Assembly: GCF_000208865.1 (NCBI RefSeq)
Contig: NC_018390.1
Coordinates: forward strand, 599,777 to 663,776
Source of the DNA: Neospora caninum Liverpool
Taxonomy: Eukaryota > Apicomplexa > Conoidasida > Eucoccidiorida > Sarcocystidae
DNA length: 64,000 nt
Reading direction: 5' to 3'
The position numbers and the translations under genes are program-made. The number at the start of each line of letters is the position of its first letter. Position 1 is the first letter of the stretch. The notes beneath the pieces were generated by a model. That model was not told the DNA's origin. It worked only from the letters and a program-made list of their open reading frames with translations, and made no database searches. This document shows, in pieces, positions 34,203-45,163 of the stretch.

Positions 34203-37104
34203 ATGGCAGCAACCGTTGATTCGGGGGGGCCAGGCGGGCCGATTCTCTCGGTTGCGCCGATGCTTGCGGTTACGAATACTCACTTCAGGTACGATATGGT
34301 ACATATATTGTGTCCACTAACCTTCCTGGCCTCTCTGTTGCCGTCTGCGGTCTTGTCTTTATGTGAGCCAAACGCACCGGGGACTGATTGCCCGTTGAGA
34401 GTCGTCCAGCCCGCTCGTGGCCGACAGGCAATTGAAACACGAATGTCTTGGTGTTTGCGTACTCCGTTCAGAAATTTCATGCGCTGCTTGACAAGAGAGG
34501 CACAGCTATGGACTGAAATGGTCACCGACGGCGCAATCTTGAACAATATGGACAGACTTCAACAGAATCTCCGTGAGATTTTCAGACGATTCTTCCTCAT
34601 TGCTCTGACTAGGACAACGAATAAATTTCCCCTAGGTGCTTGCTACCCACCCAGGGGTTTTTTATTGGGTGTTTGCGTTTGGTTCAGGTCTAGAGGACAT
34701 CGAGCATCCCATCGTTTGTCAACTAGGTACGCTGTTTCCACCCCACAGTATGTTGGAGCGACAAAGATAGCGGCTGGACACGCGCTGGGAGCAACGTGTT
34801 TTTCCTGTTTTCGCCAGGAGGTTCAGATCCGAAAACGCTTGCGGAAGCTGGAAAGTATATTGAGAGGCTAGGCTTTGACGAAATAAACTTGAATGTCGGT
34901 TGCCCGAGCAATCGGGTTGTTTCTCAAGGTGAGTTTCGAGCAGTCGCACCACCTGTTATGAGCCAGAGTTTTTCATCACTTTCATTGCCAGATATTTTAA
35001 AGTCCCAGAAGCCATACTAATTATGGTTTTTATAGGTTGCTTCGGCGCTGCCTTGATGAAGACTCCTGAACTCGTGCGAGATATTGTGCACGAAATAGGA
35101 CGCCAAGTGCAGATTCCTGTTACAGTAAAGACGCGTATAGGCTACGACTACTACGACTCTTTTGATGTTCTAAGAAATTTCGTCCAGGTGAGAACTACAA
35201 GACTCAAGCATGCAACGTAAGGCTGTGGTTTTCAGGATGGTCCCGACCGTTTGCCCTGACTGTTGGGTGTGTGAATGACTGTTGGGTGTGTGAATGACTG
35301 TCGGATGCTTGCCACGGTCCGCTTTGTGTGGGATCAGTTCGAGTCGTCAAATTTTCTCCTTGGAATGTAGTGTCGATCATCCTTATGAGAATATCGAAGA
35401 TAATCAAAGGCTCCAAAGCTCCATTGTTCTCAGGCGTGCCTTTTTCAAGAACAAGCACTATTGATGAATTGACCGTTACCTGCAGACAGTTGCGGCTGGA
35501 GGGTGCCGGCATTTCATCATACATGCGCGAAAGGCGTGGCTGAAAGTACGTTCATATTCAATCGAGCGCACACCAACTACAAGGTCCTCACTCAGTTTAT
35601 TGCACGGAACTGAAGCAGATTCAGCGGGCATGAGCCCTGCTACTGGTCGAACGGCGACTGGTATCCACCCGGGAGAGCAGAAGGCGTCCGACGCTGTGGA
35701 ATATTTCATATTTTACAGCCGTAAAGGCGCATGACTGGTAGTTTTGAGAGGAACTGCGACACTGAATCTTTTCCATTTGCTGGTATTTATACTCACCAGG
35801 GAGTCGACCCGAAGAGAAACCGCTCGGTCCCTCCACTTCTCTACGGGAGGTAAGGCCTTGGCGGTAGGCTTGGCGCGGTTCCTGGACATGCTCTCTCCCT
35901 AATCTGGCGGCCACAGGCATATACACTCTACTCCGATTGTAAATCAGTCCTTGAAAACACAATTGTGGTGCTTGTGATTCATACAGGGTGTATAACCTGT
36001 GCGACCAGTTTCCGGATCTGGACTTCACTCTGAACGGCGGTGTTACATCAATACAGGAAGCTATCGACCTGGCGGCGGGAAAATGGACTGATGGCACGAC
36101 AGAGATGGACGCGCTCCTTCGTCGAATAACCAGAGACAAAACAGTGCAGCCACTCAGAGGGGTGATGCTCGGACGTGCGGCAAGCAACGACCCGTGCATC
36201 CTGGGAAGCGTCGACACCGACTTTTACGGTAAAGCCGAACTTTCTCTGTAATGTGTTAAGCTGGCTGTTGTGTAACTGCGACTTTGGCTAAGACCTGCTG
36301 TTCTGTTCGTTGTGCCGAGGCTGTTTTGCAGGTGCAAGTGCCAATCCACCAAGCTCGCACAGTCGCCGGACGGTTCTGGAAGTAAGCGTCCTCTTAATGC
36401 TGGTCAAAACCTCTTGTAAATACTCGAAATGTAGACAGTCCCCTCCGGATGAGCCGAACTGCCCCAGGAGGCGGATACACTGCCCCTTGCGTGCGGTTTC
36501 TTTCTCAGGCGTACGGGGATTACCTAAAGCCATTCGCGGAGGACGGAGGTTATAGCCTTTTTGCTTTGCTGAAGCCAGTTCTTGGCGTGCTTAATGGAAT
36601 GCCTGGTCACAGACTTTTCAGGTTTACTTTAGGTATGTTCAGACCAAAGCAATTCTGATACGGTGCCGATAGATATTCCGTTGGCCACTGTGAGTACCGC
36701 AAGGCACCGGAGTGGTGAGTACCGCAAGGCACCGGAGTGAAACATGGCGCAGAATAGCCGGTATTGATGCGAGTTTTGCCGCAGTTGCTGCTGACGACCG
36801 CTTGTGCACTTCGGCAAAACATCGTAGCCACGCAATCACCGTGCTGAAAGAACGTGCAGCTGTGTTGGGGGGTATACGCAGCTTGCATTTCCTAGGAGAA
36901 AATATTCTCAAGGCTGTAACTTGATGTTCTGCAGATCACTTGATGAGGGACAAATCCCGTGCGTGGACTGCCGAAGAGATCCTCTCATACACGATGACTG
37001 CTGTTGATGACGCCTTTCCGGGCGTTTTGGAATATCCGCTACGGTGTCCGAAGCCATGCCGTTACGATGAACTCTCCAGCAAGGGGGAAGCGAACGGAGT
37101 TTAG
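34203..37104 (+). CDS. tRNA-dihydrouridine synthase, DusA-type
   Basis: A flavoenzyme that reduces uridine to dihydrouridine in the tRNA D-loop. Eleven exons join in phase to 394 residues: 34203-34288, 34472-34572, 34688-34726, 34818-34928, 35036-35187 and 35486-35545, then 35800-35849, 35987-36228, 36332-36381, 36509-36632 and 36935-37104. Signatures in order: [14 protein letters not shown] (FMN pocket), [20 protein letters not shown] and [14 protein letters not shown], which carries the catalytic Cys. After these come [44 protein letters not shown] and [12 protein letters not shown]. The family's second Cys (FGACLM) is Ala here (FGAALM); it is not the catalytic one. Length fits DusA proteins plus a C-terminal tail of about 55 residues. 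No clear targeting peptide is seen, since the domain starts almost at the first Met. Confidence 0.93.
35257..35294. repeat. 19-bp tandem duplication in a Dus intron
   Basis: Two perfect adjacent copies of TGACTGTTGGGTGTGTGAA, followed by the first bases of a third, in the intron after the exon ending at 35187. Confidence 0.85.
36690..36739. repeat. 25-bp tandem duplication in a Dus intron
   Basis: Two perfect adjacent 25-base copies beginning GTGAGTACCGCAAGGC, in the intron between 36632 and 36935. The unit starts with a sequence that looks like a splice donor (GTGAGT), so the copying created two donor-like sites. Confidence 0.85.
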
Positions 37105-37287
37105 AAGCACCCGAGAAATTTTCAAGTCCTTTTCCACCGAAGGGTTTTTGCTAGGCCGGTCTCCAGTTTGGCAGTAGCCACGCGTAGGCGTATGTACACC
37201 TGCCGGTTGAACAGGGAAGACCCTAGGGCCGGCAATGCGGTCCTTATACATTTTTTGGCTGGTTAGAGTTGTTGTAGATCGTGGATT

Positions 37288-39580
37288 ATGCTGCCGAAAA
37301 TGGCAGATGGTAAAGAGATGGAGGGCACCATGTTCACCAGAATTTCTGAGCTGAGCACATGGGGGACAAACTTCGTGAAAACCCCCATTGGGATCGGCCA
37401 TGGTCTGCTAACTATTTACGCGATTGGCTACACCATTCAGGTGCGTACGTTATTCGTTTCGAAACAGAGCGGGGAACATGCGTGTCTTTTTTCTACAGAT
37501 TGCTCTTCTGCCCTATGTAATCATGGAGCTTAATGAACCAGTCCAGGTACAGAGAGTCAGTAAATACAAATTTGTTAGCTGCACATCACTGCCCTCCTAC
37601 AGGTTAATGGCTTTGTCCTAGGCAAGCTAGGCCAGAAACGGCTGCACGAGTCTGAAGCGACGTTGTTGGTTTTAGGTGCATTCTCATTTTTTCAGCTTTT
37701 GGGCGCGCTTGTTTTCGGACGTCTTGCCGATTTCATAGGCCCAAGGAACGCGTGAGTTATTTTAGACTGTCGGCTTCTTTTTTAGCGTCAAAACAGCTCT
37801 CTGGGGCAGCTTCGTTTTGGCGTTGGGGTCCTCTGCCTCTGTGTATATTTTGGTGAGCATCGCAGCTTAAGTGCAGTCGCATACACCTGACCAAACGAGC
37901 GTGCTCCGGGCAGATGGCAGTTGCCAGCAATATGATTATACTTATCATAAGCCAGGTCCCTGCAGTTTTCATGCATGGGTTCCAGGCGGCTGCGTTGCTG
38001 GTGTGCCTTGAAACGGATGAAAAGCGCAGAACTCCGTCCATTGCGTATTTGAATCTTTCGTACGGCGGCGGCATGGTCCTCGGAGGTATCATCGGTGCAC
38101 TCGTCAGCAGCTTTCTCGGGGCCCGTGCGACGTTGCTGGTGTCCGGAGTAATCCAGATCTGCGGATGTTGCTTTGCCTTCGCCCTGGGTAGGACGATCAC
38201 AGGCAGATATGGTACGAATTATACCACAGAATATGCCCTTGCAGACCGTTTCCACGAGTTGCATCCGCGGGAAAGGCTGCCAGACTGTTCTGGTGGGTTT
38301 GACTTGTTCCCCTAAACTGCTCCTGTCTATCATCTCGACTGCAGATAGTCTTCAAATGCTGAAAGTGGAGTGGAACAGGTTGACGGAAATTGTTGAGCGA
38401 ACGGGATCGATATGTGTATTGCTGCTTATTGGATTGATGCCGTAAGAGCCATAGCATTATCAATATGAGCTGATGTAATATATCACCCGGATAAACAGCA
38501 TTCTTATGACACGATTCGCATTCACGGCTGTCGCTGTCGACCAGTTCGGTGAGCATTACGATCCCATTATGCGTAGCGAGACGACATTACAGAGAAGAGA
38601 ATTGTAGGACTCACAGTAAAGAAGAATTAACTTCTTCCGACTTAGCAGCTGGTAAATGGTTGTTCTATTACAGCCAACTCAGACGAACTACTTGGTCACG
38701 ATGACCGGCATGATCACGTTTGGTAAGGTGTTTTTCTGACTTGTCAATCTTATTAAGTCACCCGAGGTACACTCCCAGCGGCTGAGGGTACGGCAGCTCC
38801 GGTGTTTTGATTATTTTCACCGTCCCAGCGAGGTCGTCCATTGATTCAGGTCTTTTAGCGCCAGCACTTGCATCACAATTTGGTAAACAACAATAGACCG
38901 AATACGGGCACGACACAATAACTATGCCTTGTGATCATCAGGTGATGTCGCATGCGAGAGGTACTCGGTTCCCGTTGCTTTCGTTGGCTACTTACTGTTC
39001 GTCTGTTCTTCCGCTTTAATAATGACGAAATATAACAAAACCTGCATCACTCAGGCTTTTGGGAGTGGGACCGAGCTCGCTATTTATGATCCTTCTTTTC
39101 CTTCTCGCCCCGCGTAAGTCCTACTGGCATTCGAGTAGGGTCCTCAAGTTCTTTATGCATCCTGTGCTCATCAGTGTGTGCTGGAGCAGTACTGTAAGGC
39201 CTATGCACCACCGGTTACCTTCTGAGGCTGGCACTTTCCTCCCCAGATATATCTGCGCTACATCGCAGATGACGAAACGGGTTGAAACATCAGAAGTTGG
39301 TTCCACCTTGGGCTTGAACAGCGCGCTCTTCTTCGCTGTCGCAGGTCTTTCTCAGTTTGTCGGCCTGCCTGTGTACGCATACTACGGTACGAGTAATGCT
39401 AGTTTTGGTGGAGGAATTTAATTTTACTCGGAGCTTCCGGTAGGGATGCGGGCATACTGGGGTCTCTGTGTTGCCCTCTCAGGGTTGCTCAGCTTCTACA
39501 TCTTCGTGCTGGATGAGAAAGCATGGAATGCATATCCTACTGACTCTGGCACGTCCGACAGACTTAGCGTGTTTCAGTGA
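37288..39580 (+). CDS. Major facilitator superfamily transporter
   Basis: A multi-span membrane transporter with unknown substrate. Eleven short exons join in phase to 391 residues: 37288-37440, 37499-37546, 37603-37751, 37786-37852, 37914-38187 and 38345-38441, then 38499-38548, 38674-38722, 39055-39113, 39294-39386 and 39444-39580. The MFS loop 2-3 signature is clear (GALVFGRLADFIGPRN). Hydrophobic segments include TALWGSFVLALGSSASVYIL, GGMVLGGIIGALVSSFLGA, ICVLLLIGLMPILM, SLFMILLFLLAP and WGLCVALSGLLSFYIFVL. A His/Asp-rich loop (ANSDELLGHDDRHDHVW) sits between the two halves. Organisation is closest to small drug/organic-solute MFS proteins such as SLC22A18-like carriers, by the FxxLxxGxxxG-RxADxxGxR pattern; that assignment is an inference. 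The acceptor at 39293 is weak but keeps phase. The last intron is only 57 bases. Confidence 0.85.
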
Positions 39581-39832
39581 AACTGCTTTGGTATGTCATT
39601 GAAACGATTGGTCTCCTTCACCGTTCACAACAGTATACAAGTACCGTGTAGACTTAGTGGAAGTTGAGCCATACTATGGAATTTGTACAGCGCATATTTG
39701 CACGTCCTCGATGGCTTGCACACTACGGAAATGGAATCGAGCCTCCTTTCGATATGGCCACTGTCATTTCGGGTTTCATACGAATTCAATGTCACTGCAA
39801 AACATCTTGCAAATCATTTCACAAAGGAAAAT

Positions 39833-41526
39833 TCACACTTGCTTCACTTCCTTTGTTGGTGCTTCCATTAGACGGAAGTTAGTAGAGACAGACACCGGAG
39901 CGGTTGAAGCAGAGCCACGTAGAGCTTGCCAGAGCGTCCACGCATTTGTATGTTTCAAGTAGGTTTGGCCTGCGACAAGCATTTACGGACAATACCGAAT
40001 GGCGTGAATGGCGGGGCTAGTCTGACGAGACAAAAATTTGTACTGGAAGAACATACCGGCCTGTAGCAGCTTCTGCGAACTGATCTGTTCAGCAAAAACC
40101 ATGATATCGGCGATGGTGTAATGATCCATGTTTTGAATCAAAGCGTCCTGGCATAGGTCGCCCAGGCCCTGCGTAAGAAACCACAAACGCTGCCAGGTAC
40201 AACCACGACAGTTATTCTCATCGAGGCGCACACCCTCGGGCGCACGAAAAAGGTAATGCCCGATTGGCGGGGTGCGTACCTTTATATCGTACTTGTCGGC
40301 GGCAGCGAATAGTTGCAAAATATCTTGGATTTTTTTTCTTTTGTCGCCATCCTTGCCTGCCTTCGGTGACCCGTCCAGCAGCGAACAGCGATCATAGTGG
40401 ATAAAATCCAAGATTTGCTTGGCGATATGTGGAGAGAACTCTTCGAAGTTGATTTCTGATTCAGAAGCCTCCTTGAATTTACCTTCCAGCATTGCCTGGA
40501 GCACCTGAGCAGGTTCAAATGCGCCGCAAAATTGACAAGAGGTGTGGGATTTGAGATCAAGGAAAGTTATCCCAGCGCGACGCCTTTCCTCTCCACAAGA
40601 TGCTGCAGCGTTTACCTCTGAACGGGCGGCAAGCATGAAGCGAGAGGCTCTATAGATTTCTTTCCCGCAGACTACGGAAACATCACGGGTCTCATCCCTC
40701 TCGCAATACTTGACGATGTCTTGTTTAAATGAATTATCTGTCGCCTTGCCGCTGCCTCTCAGCGGTCTTGCTGGGAAGACACCAAAAAGGACAGGCGGAA
40801 CTGTCAGCGATCGAGATTTGGTGATCAGTTGCCCCGCGATCAAAGCCACTTAGGCTTACATGACGTGAGTTCCATCGCTATTTGGACCTCGCATTTCACT
40901 CGAAGAGCACCCTCGACCAGCCATTTTTGTATACTAGCGTCGCTTGGGGAGTACGAAAACCTGCGGCCGTCTCCTCCCCGGAAATATTTCTTCAACGGAT
41001 CGCCGAGGCGCGTTCGTGGAACTGAGAAAAACATGTTGGATATACACACAACCGGCTGCCGATGTGTATGAGGAGCGCAACAAACAACAAACGTGATTCC
41101 CCAGCGTGGGTGAAGCAAAACTCGTGTTTATGCGGATTACCTGGCTGGTCTTCCTCATCTAGGAAGCAAGCAGACCACTTTGCGACGACGAAATCCTTAG
41201 AACCGCGATACATAAGAGAGATATCAATGCTGTTAACAGAGCTGTGTTGTTTCTGTCCGTTTGGAAACAGCCAGAGTGCGAAGTCGTGGAATGTGGTGCT
41301 CTCCAGTCGGGTGCATCCATCAGTCACTAGAAACAACACACACGCACACGTGTGATCGCCATTGTCCTTCTGGGTTTTGGTCGATCCCTCATTGCGCCAC
41401 CTGCGGTTGCTAAGCTCCCGCACTCTTACGTTCATTTTGGGCCATTTCTCGAAGGTCGAGAAAATCTTTCACCTCCCAAGTGTATGTAACTGTCTCCCAG
41501 TGCATTTTCGTCGTCACAGCTTCCAT
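39833..41526 (-). CDS. MATH-BTB domain protein (SPOP-like cullin-3 substrate adaptor)
   Basis: In other eukaryotes such proteins bring substrates to CUL3 ubiquitin ligases: MATH binds the substrate, BTB binds cullin and dimerises. Seven exons join in phase to 357 residues (human SPOP has 374): 41526-41430, 41326-41141, 41021-40860, 40770-40616, 40504-40280, 40168-40057 and 39969-39833. The MATH domain covers about 10-145: TYTWEVKDFLDL, LWLFPNGQ, DISLMYRGS and WLVEGALRVKCEVQIAMEL. The BTB domain covers about 170-300: TRDVSVVCGKEIYRASRFML, VLQAMLEGKFKEA, AKQILDFIHYD and LQLFAAADKYDIKGLGDLC. The BACK-like start (HYTIADIMVFAEQISSQKLL) follows. ATG 41526 is the first Met before the MATH strand. 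The open frame that appears to start at 40849 begins with GTG and is only an exon plus intron. The gene is convergent with the MFS gene. Confidence 0.92.
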
Positions 41527-44500
41527 TTGAGCGACCAATCATGCAAAAGAAGATGTTAATGAGGACGTTTCCCGGTCTAACAAGACCGTGCATATACGAT
41601 TTCCAAGCAAGTACAGCGTGCGAGGCGTTTTTGCGTGCTGTTATATGCTACAGCAAAAACCTCTACGCAGACTAGAGAACAGCTGAGTCAATCAGTGAGA
41701 AACTGACACGCAAATTGACAAAGATTTGAAACGATACTGATTTCTGGAATCAACAAATTCGAAAGTGGTGGCTTTTTGGAGTGCCCAGTTCTTGTCGGAC
41801 ACCAGGGCACTGTTTCATGAGCCCGAAGCCACTGACGACTCCCAACAATGAAACAAAACGTACGGGGATAGCACAGTTGGAAAAAATCCATTCAAACAAG
41901 TTTACAAACAGACAAAATTCGACTGACAAGCCTCCGGACAAGTCTGTAGCGGTGCGCCCATAATGAACCGTCCGAGGATACCAACACTCTCAGTCCGCCG
42001 ACCAACCGAACAGTTCCAGTCCCATCCTCAGCCAGCGATGGCGGCCAAGTAAAGCCTCCGAGACGGTGGGCACAGCTGAAAGTGAAAAGGCAACCCCGGA
42101 CTTCGCACACCAACCCTAGATGGAGCTGCGCTAAAGCCGGCCTGACATTTCACTTCGCGGGCGAACTCGAGTAACACTAACCTGTGGGCGGTGTTCCGTG
42201 CAAGGAGTGCCATATTGCCGGCTGAAAGTCATCAGAGTCGACAACGTTTGACCGAATAAAAACTGTTCTTTTGCTTCTCTTCCCTACACCCAGGTTCCCC
42301 TTGGTGCGAACCTTGTTGCGCTGTTTACCTACTGTCCAACTGTTTACCCAGTAAATAAAAAACACAGTGTCCCCAGATGATCTTGATTATTATAGGTAGT
42401 GCTATTCCACAAGCGACTTACATCTTACATGGTAGACAAGCTACTATCTTATATCTTACTACCGGATTGGTGCTATGCTTATACTAGACTAACAGTGCTA
42501 ATGACCACAGCTTCCAAGCAGACATGAAAACCGGTAGGATCTTGACATCCAACACTTTTAGCCCAGTGCACATAATTCATCGAACAGTGCTTACCACTCT
42601 ATATGAAGTTTGTTCAGTAGCAAGGCAGCGACTAGACGACATCGGGGAAGTGATACAAATCCAGAATTATTATCTACCGTGTTCTTCGTCGACTCCATTG
42701 ACACAGTATCTAATTAGAGAATGTGACGTCTTTGGTCAATCCACGTGAACAGCTGCACCTTCGCTGGCGTCCGGCACTTTGCAAAGCAGAAACACTGCAG
42801 ACTTACCGACGGGGTTGTGGCAACACGGGACCCCACGGTGAGAACTTGATTCGAAGCTGCGTTTGAAAGAATCGTAGTTTCAGTTGTCGTACGCATCGGA
42901 CTTCAGTCCCCTTGCAGGTGAGTGACACTAGGAACGGGAACGATTCTGTGTGGCGCCTGCGGACAGAGAGCGAGCAGGCGCCAACTTGACATTGCTGTCG
43001 GCGCAGACTTCATCCCTTCACAAAGGAGACCCTCCCGTCTCAAGAAATTGAGAGACGAGCTATTCAGTTATTCTTGGGGCGTTTGAGGTATGCATAAATT
43101 CGATTAAAACTCTACGATCATGCTCGTCATTTGAAGACTCTGAAGCTTTCTTTGGTATGACGTCAACATGTCACAGACTGCTCCTGCCTCTTGAAACAGG
43201 CTACCAATGCTATAAATATTTTTTGGAAACACCCTAAGTGAAAGCGTACTGTTGCGGGAGTCTGAGGTTTTCACGCGAAGACTTAGGCTGGTTGTTACGT
43301 GCGGTTGTTACGTGCAGCCTCGCTTCCTATCTAACAGTTCTTCTTGCTAACTGCTGCCATCTTCGTGAGACTAACCTATTTGGGAGCGGGATTTCCCCTG
43401 TTTTTGCTCTACGCAATGTACGGCCAGGACATTTTACACGAGCAGGCTATTTTGTAGTGGCAATGCTCCTAGGTACGGTTAGGGACCAGCAATCACAGGA
43501 ACCCGGCTGCTCGGCTGAGCTCACGAGGCAGTTATGGGTGAATGCATGACGTTGCAGGTATAAAGGTGTACTACTCTGACTAGTTTGCAAGAAACAAGCC
43601 TGAGCACAGGGTCACACGCGTGTAGCTTTGTATTAGCCGTTGATGCCACAGGCACAACTCGATTAATGCCTCAAATCAGACGCACCCACTACACCAACGT
43701 CCACATCTGCAACATTCTCTACCGACACGTCACGCGGAGGTGCGTTTCCAGACGAATTTATTTCATGTGGGGCAGAAAAATTCACCCGCAAGAGAGTGAT
43801 CTACACAATCATTCGGTGGTCAGGAGACGAATGCTGTATTGTGCTTTCATCGGCGACATAAGGAAGCTACACGGGCGTGTCTGACTGACAGGATATCCGC
43901 TTTGTTTGCTGACCTGATCCTTCACAGCTGTTGGCATCCTTTTTCCACCAGTCGAAACTTCCCAACGACGCGGATCTGACAACTCAGTCTTCCGTGTTGG
44001 CTCTCATCAGTCATCTCTAAGTTTCTGTGGAAGCGTAAACTTCCAGGTGTCCACACAGAGTCGCATGCGGCTGCAATCGCGGCCTGAGAACCGTTGTACA
44101 GACGTACACACTTGTGTAGCCTCAGCGTCATCGTGAAGTGAACAATCCACTCCTGTGAAGCGAAGTGTCTCGTATCGTGGCGCCAGTCAGTCCAATAATT
44201 TCTCCTGCGAGTTGCGGATAGGACGAACTGCCTGTCACAGTTGCATCCGCGCTGCGCCAATGCGCGGTGGCTCCCTTGCACATCTAACGGCGCTCTACTC
44301 CCATTACATGTTTGACCGTGCTAAACCTCCTCAAAATTTGGTACGAGATTGCACAATTGTTTGAGCAATTGACAAGCCCAAGACTTACTGGCGGTCACTT
44401 CAAAGAGAAACCGACTTCAGCGTGAAACGTCTCTAGACAGACAACCAGGTTCGTGCGCATGCAACCGTCAGGTTATACAAGATGTGCCATGCGCCCGGAG

Positions 44501-45163
44501 CCGTTGAGCCCGCTGATGATCGACAAACAGGAGACGATTCTCGGATGGGGAAGCTGTAATCGACAACCTGCCGCGTATCCTGCCTTGCCGAATAACCACT
44601 GCTATCTGCTAAGGTACTGGAATAATCGAACTTTGTGACAACAATAAGGTGTCAGCCTCGTTGAAAGTAACAGTTTCATGCGGAGACAGCTGTTTCCTTG
44701 GCACACTCGTTAATCGGGAGGTATCCAAGACACTCGACATTTCGCTTTCGCTTTTCCCCTGAATGCTATGCTGATTTTTCGTTGCATGGGTACCGGGCCA
44801 TGAGGGAAGATCCACCACCAGTCAAACAGATGCCAAGCGTTTTGTGTTTGGTCTGTGCAGGCGCCAGCCTGTCCCTGACATCCCCTGTGACGATCACACC
44901 GACCGTTTTTTCAGCTGCCGAGCGGTGAAGCGTGTCGAGAGAGCCGTCTGTGTTCCGATCCCTGTCGATATCTTTACCAGCAAGACCTCACGTCTTGTTC
45001 GGCGCATCTTGTATTCCAGCGGAGGAACCACACACCGTACCACGATTCACTGGTTCGGAGTTTTTTTTTTCTGCAGCAGCCGCGAAACAGCTGCTAATCG
45101 AAAGTCGACTGTGCTTCTTTTCCCGGGGATTCTTCCCATCCTCCCTTCCTGTCGATAAGTTTC
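41527..45163. other. Long gene-free interval
   Basis: About 3.6 kb with no coding signal I can support. It includes the most AT-rich part of the window (about 42240-42480). It is the upstream region of two genes that point away from each other, MATH-BTB (-) and COQ3 (+). The last 300 bases before 45164 are pyrimidine-rich, with a T run at 45061-45070. A 13-bp duplication lies at 43290-43315. Confidence 0.45.
43290..43315. repeat. 13-bp perfect tandem duplication
   Basis: Two adjacent copies of GGTTGTTACGTGC in non-coding DNA. Confidence 0.8.

Noticed and set aside
35036..35100. Loss of the catalytic cysteine in the Dus protein (FGAALM instead of FGACLM)
   Set aside because: The catalytic Cys of the family lies in the GCPS motif, which is intact (NVGCPSNRV). 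The second Cys is not essential in other members.
40617..40849. Start of the BTB protein at 40849
   Set aside because: That codon is GTG, and no ATG follows before the BTB core. Three upstream exons with a clear MATH domain join in phase from ATG 41526.
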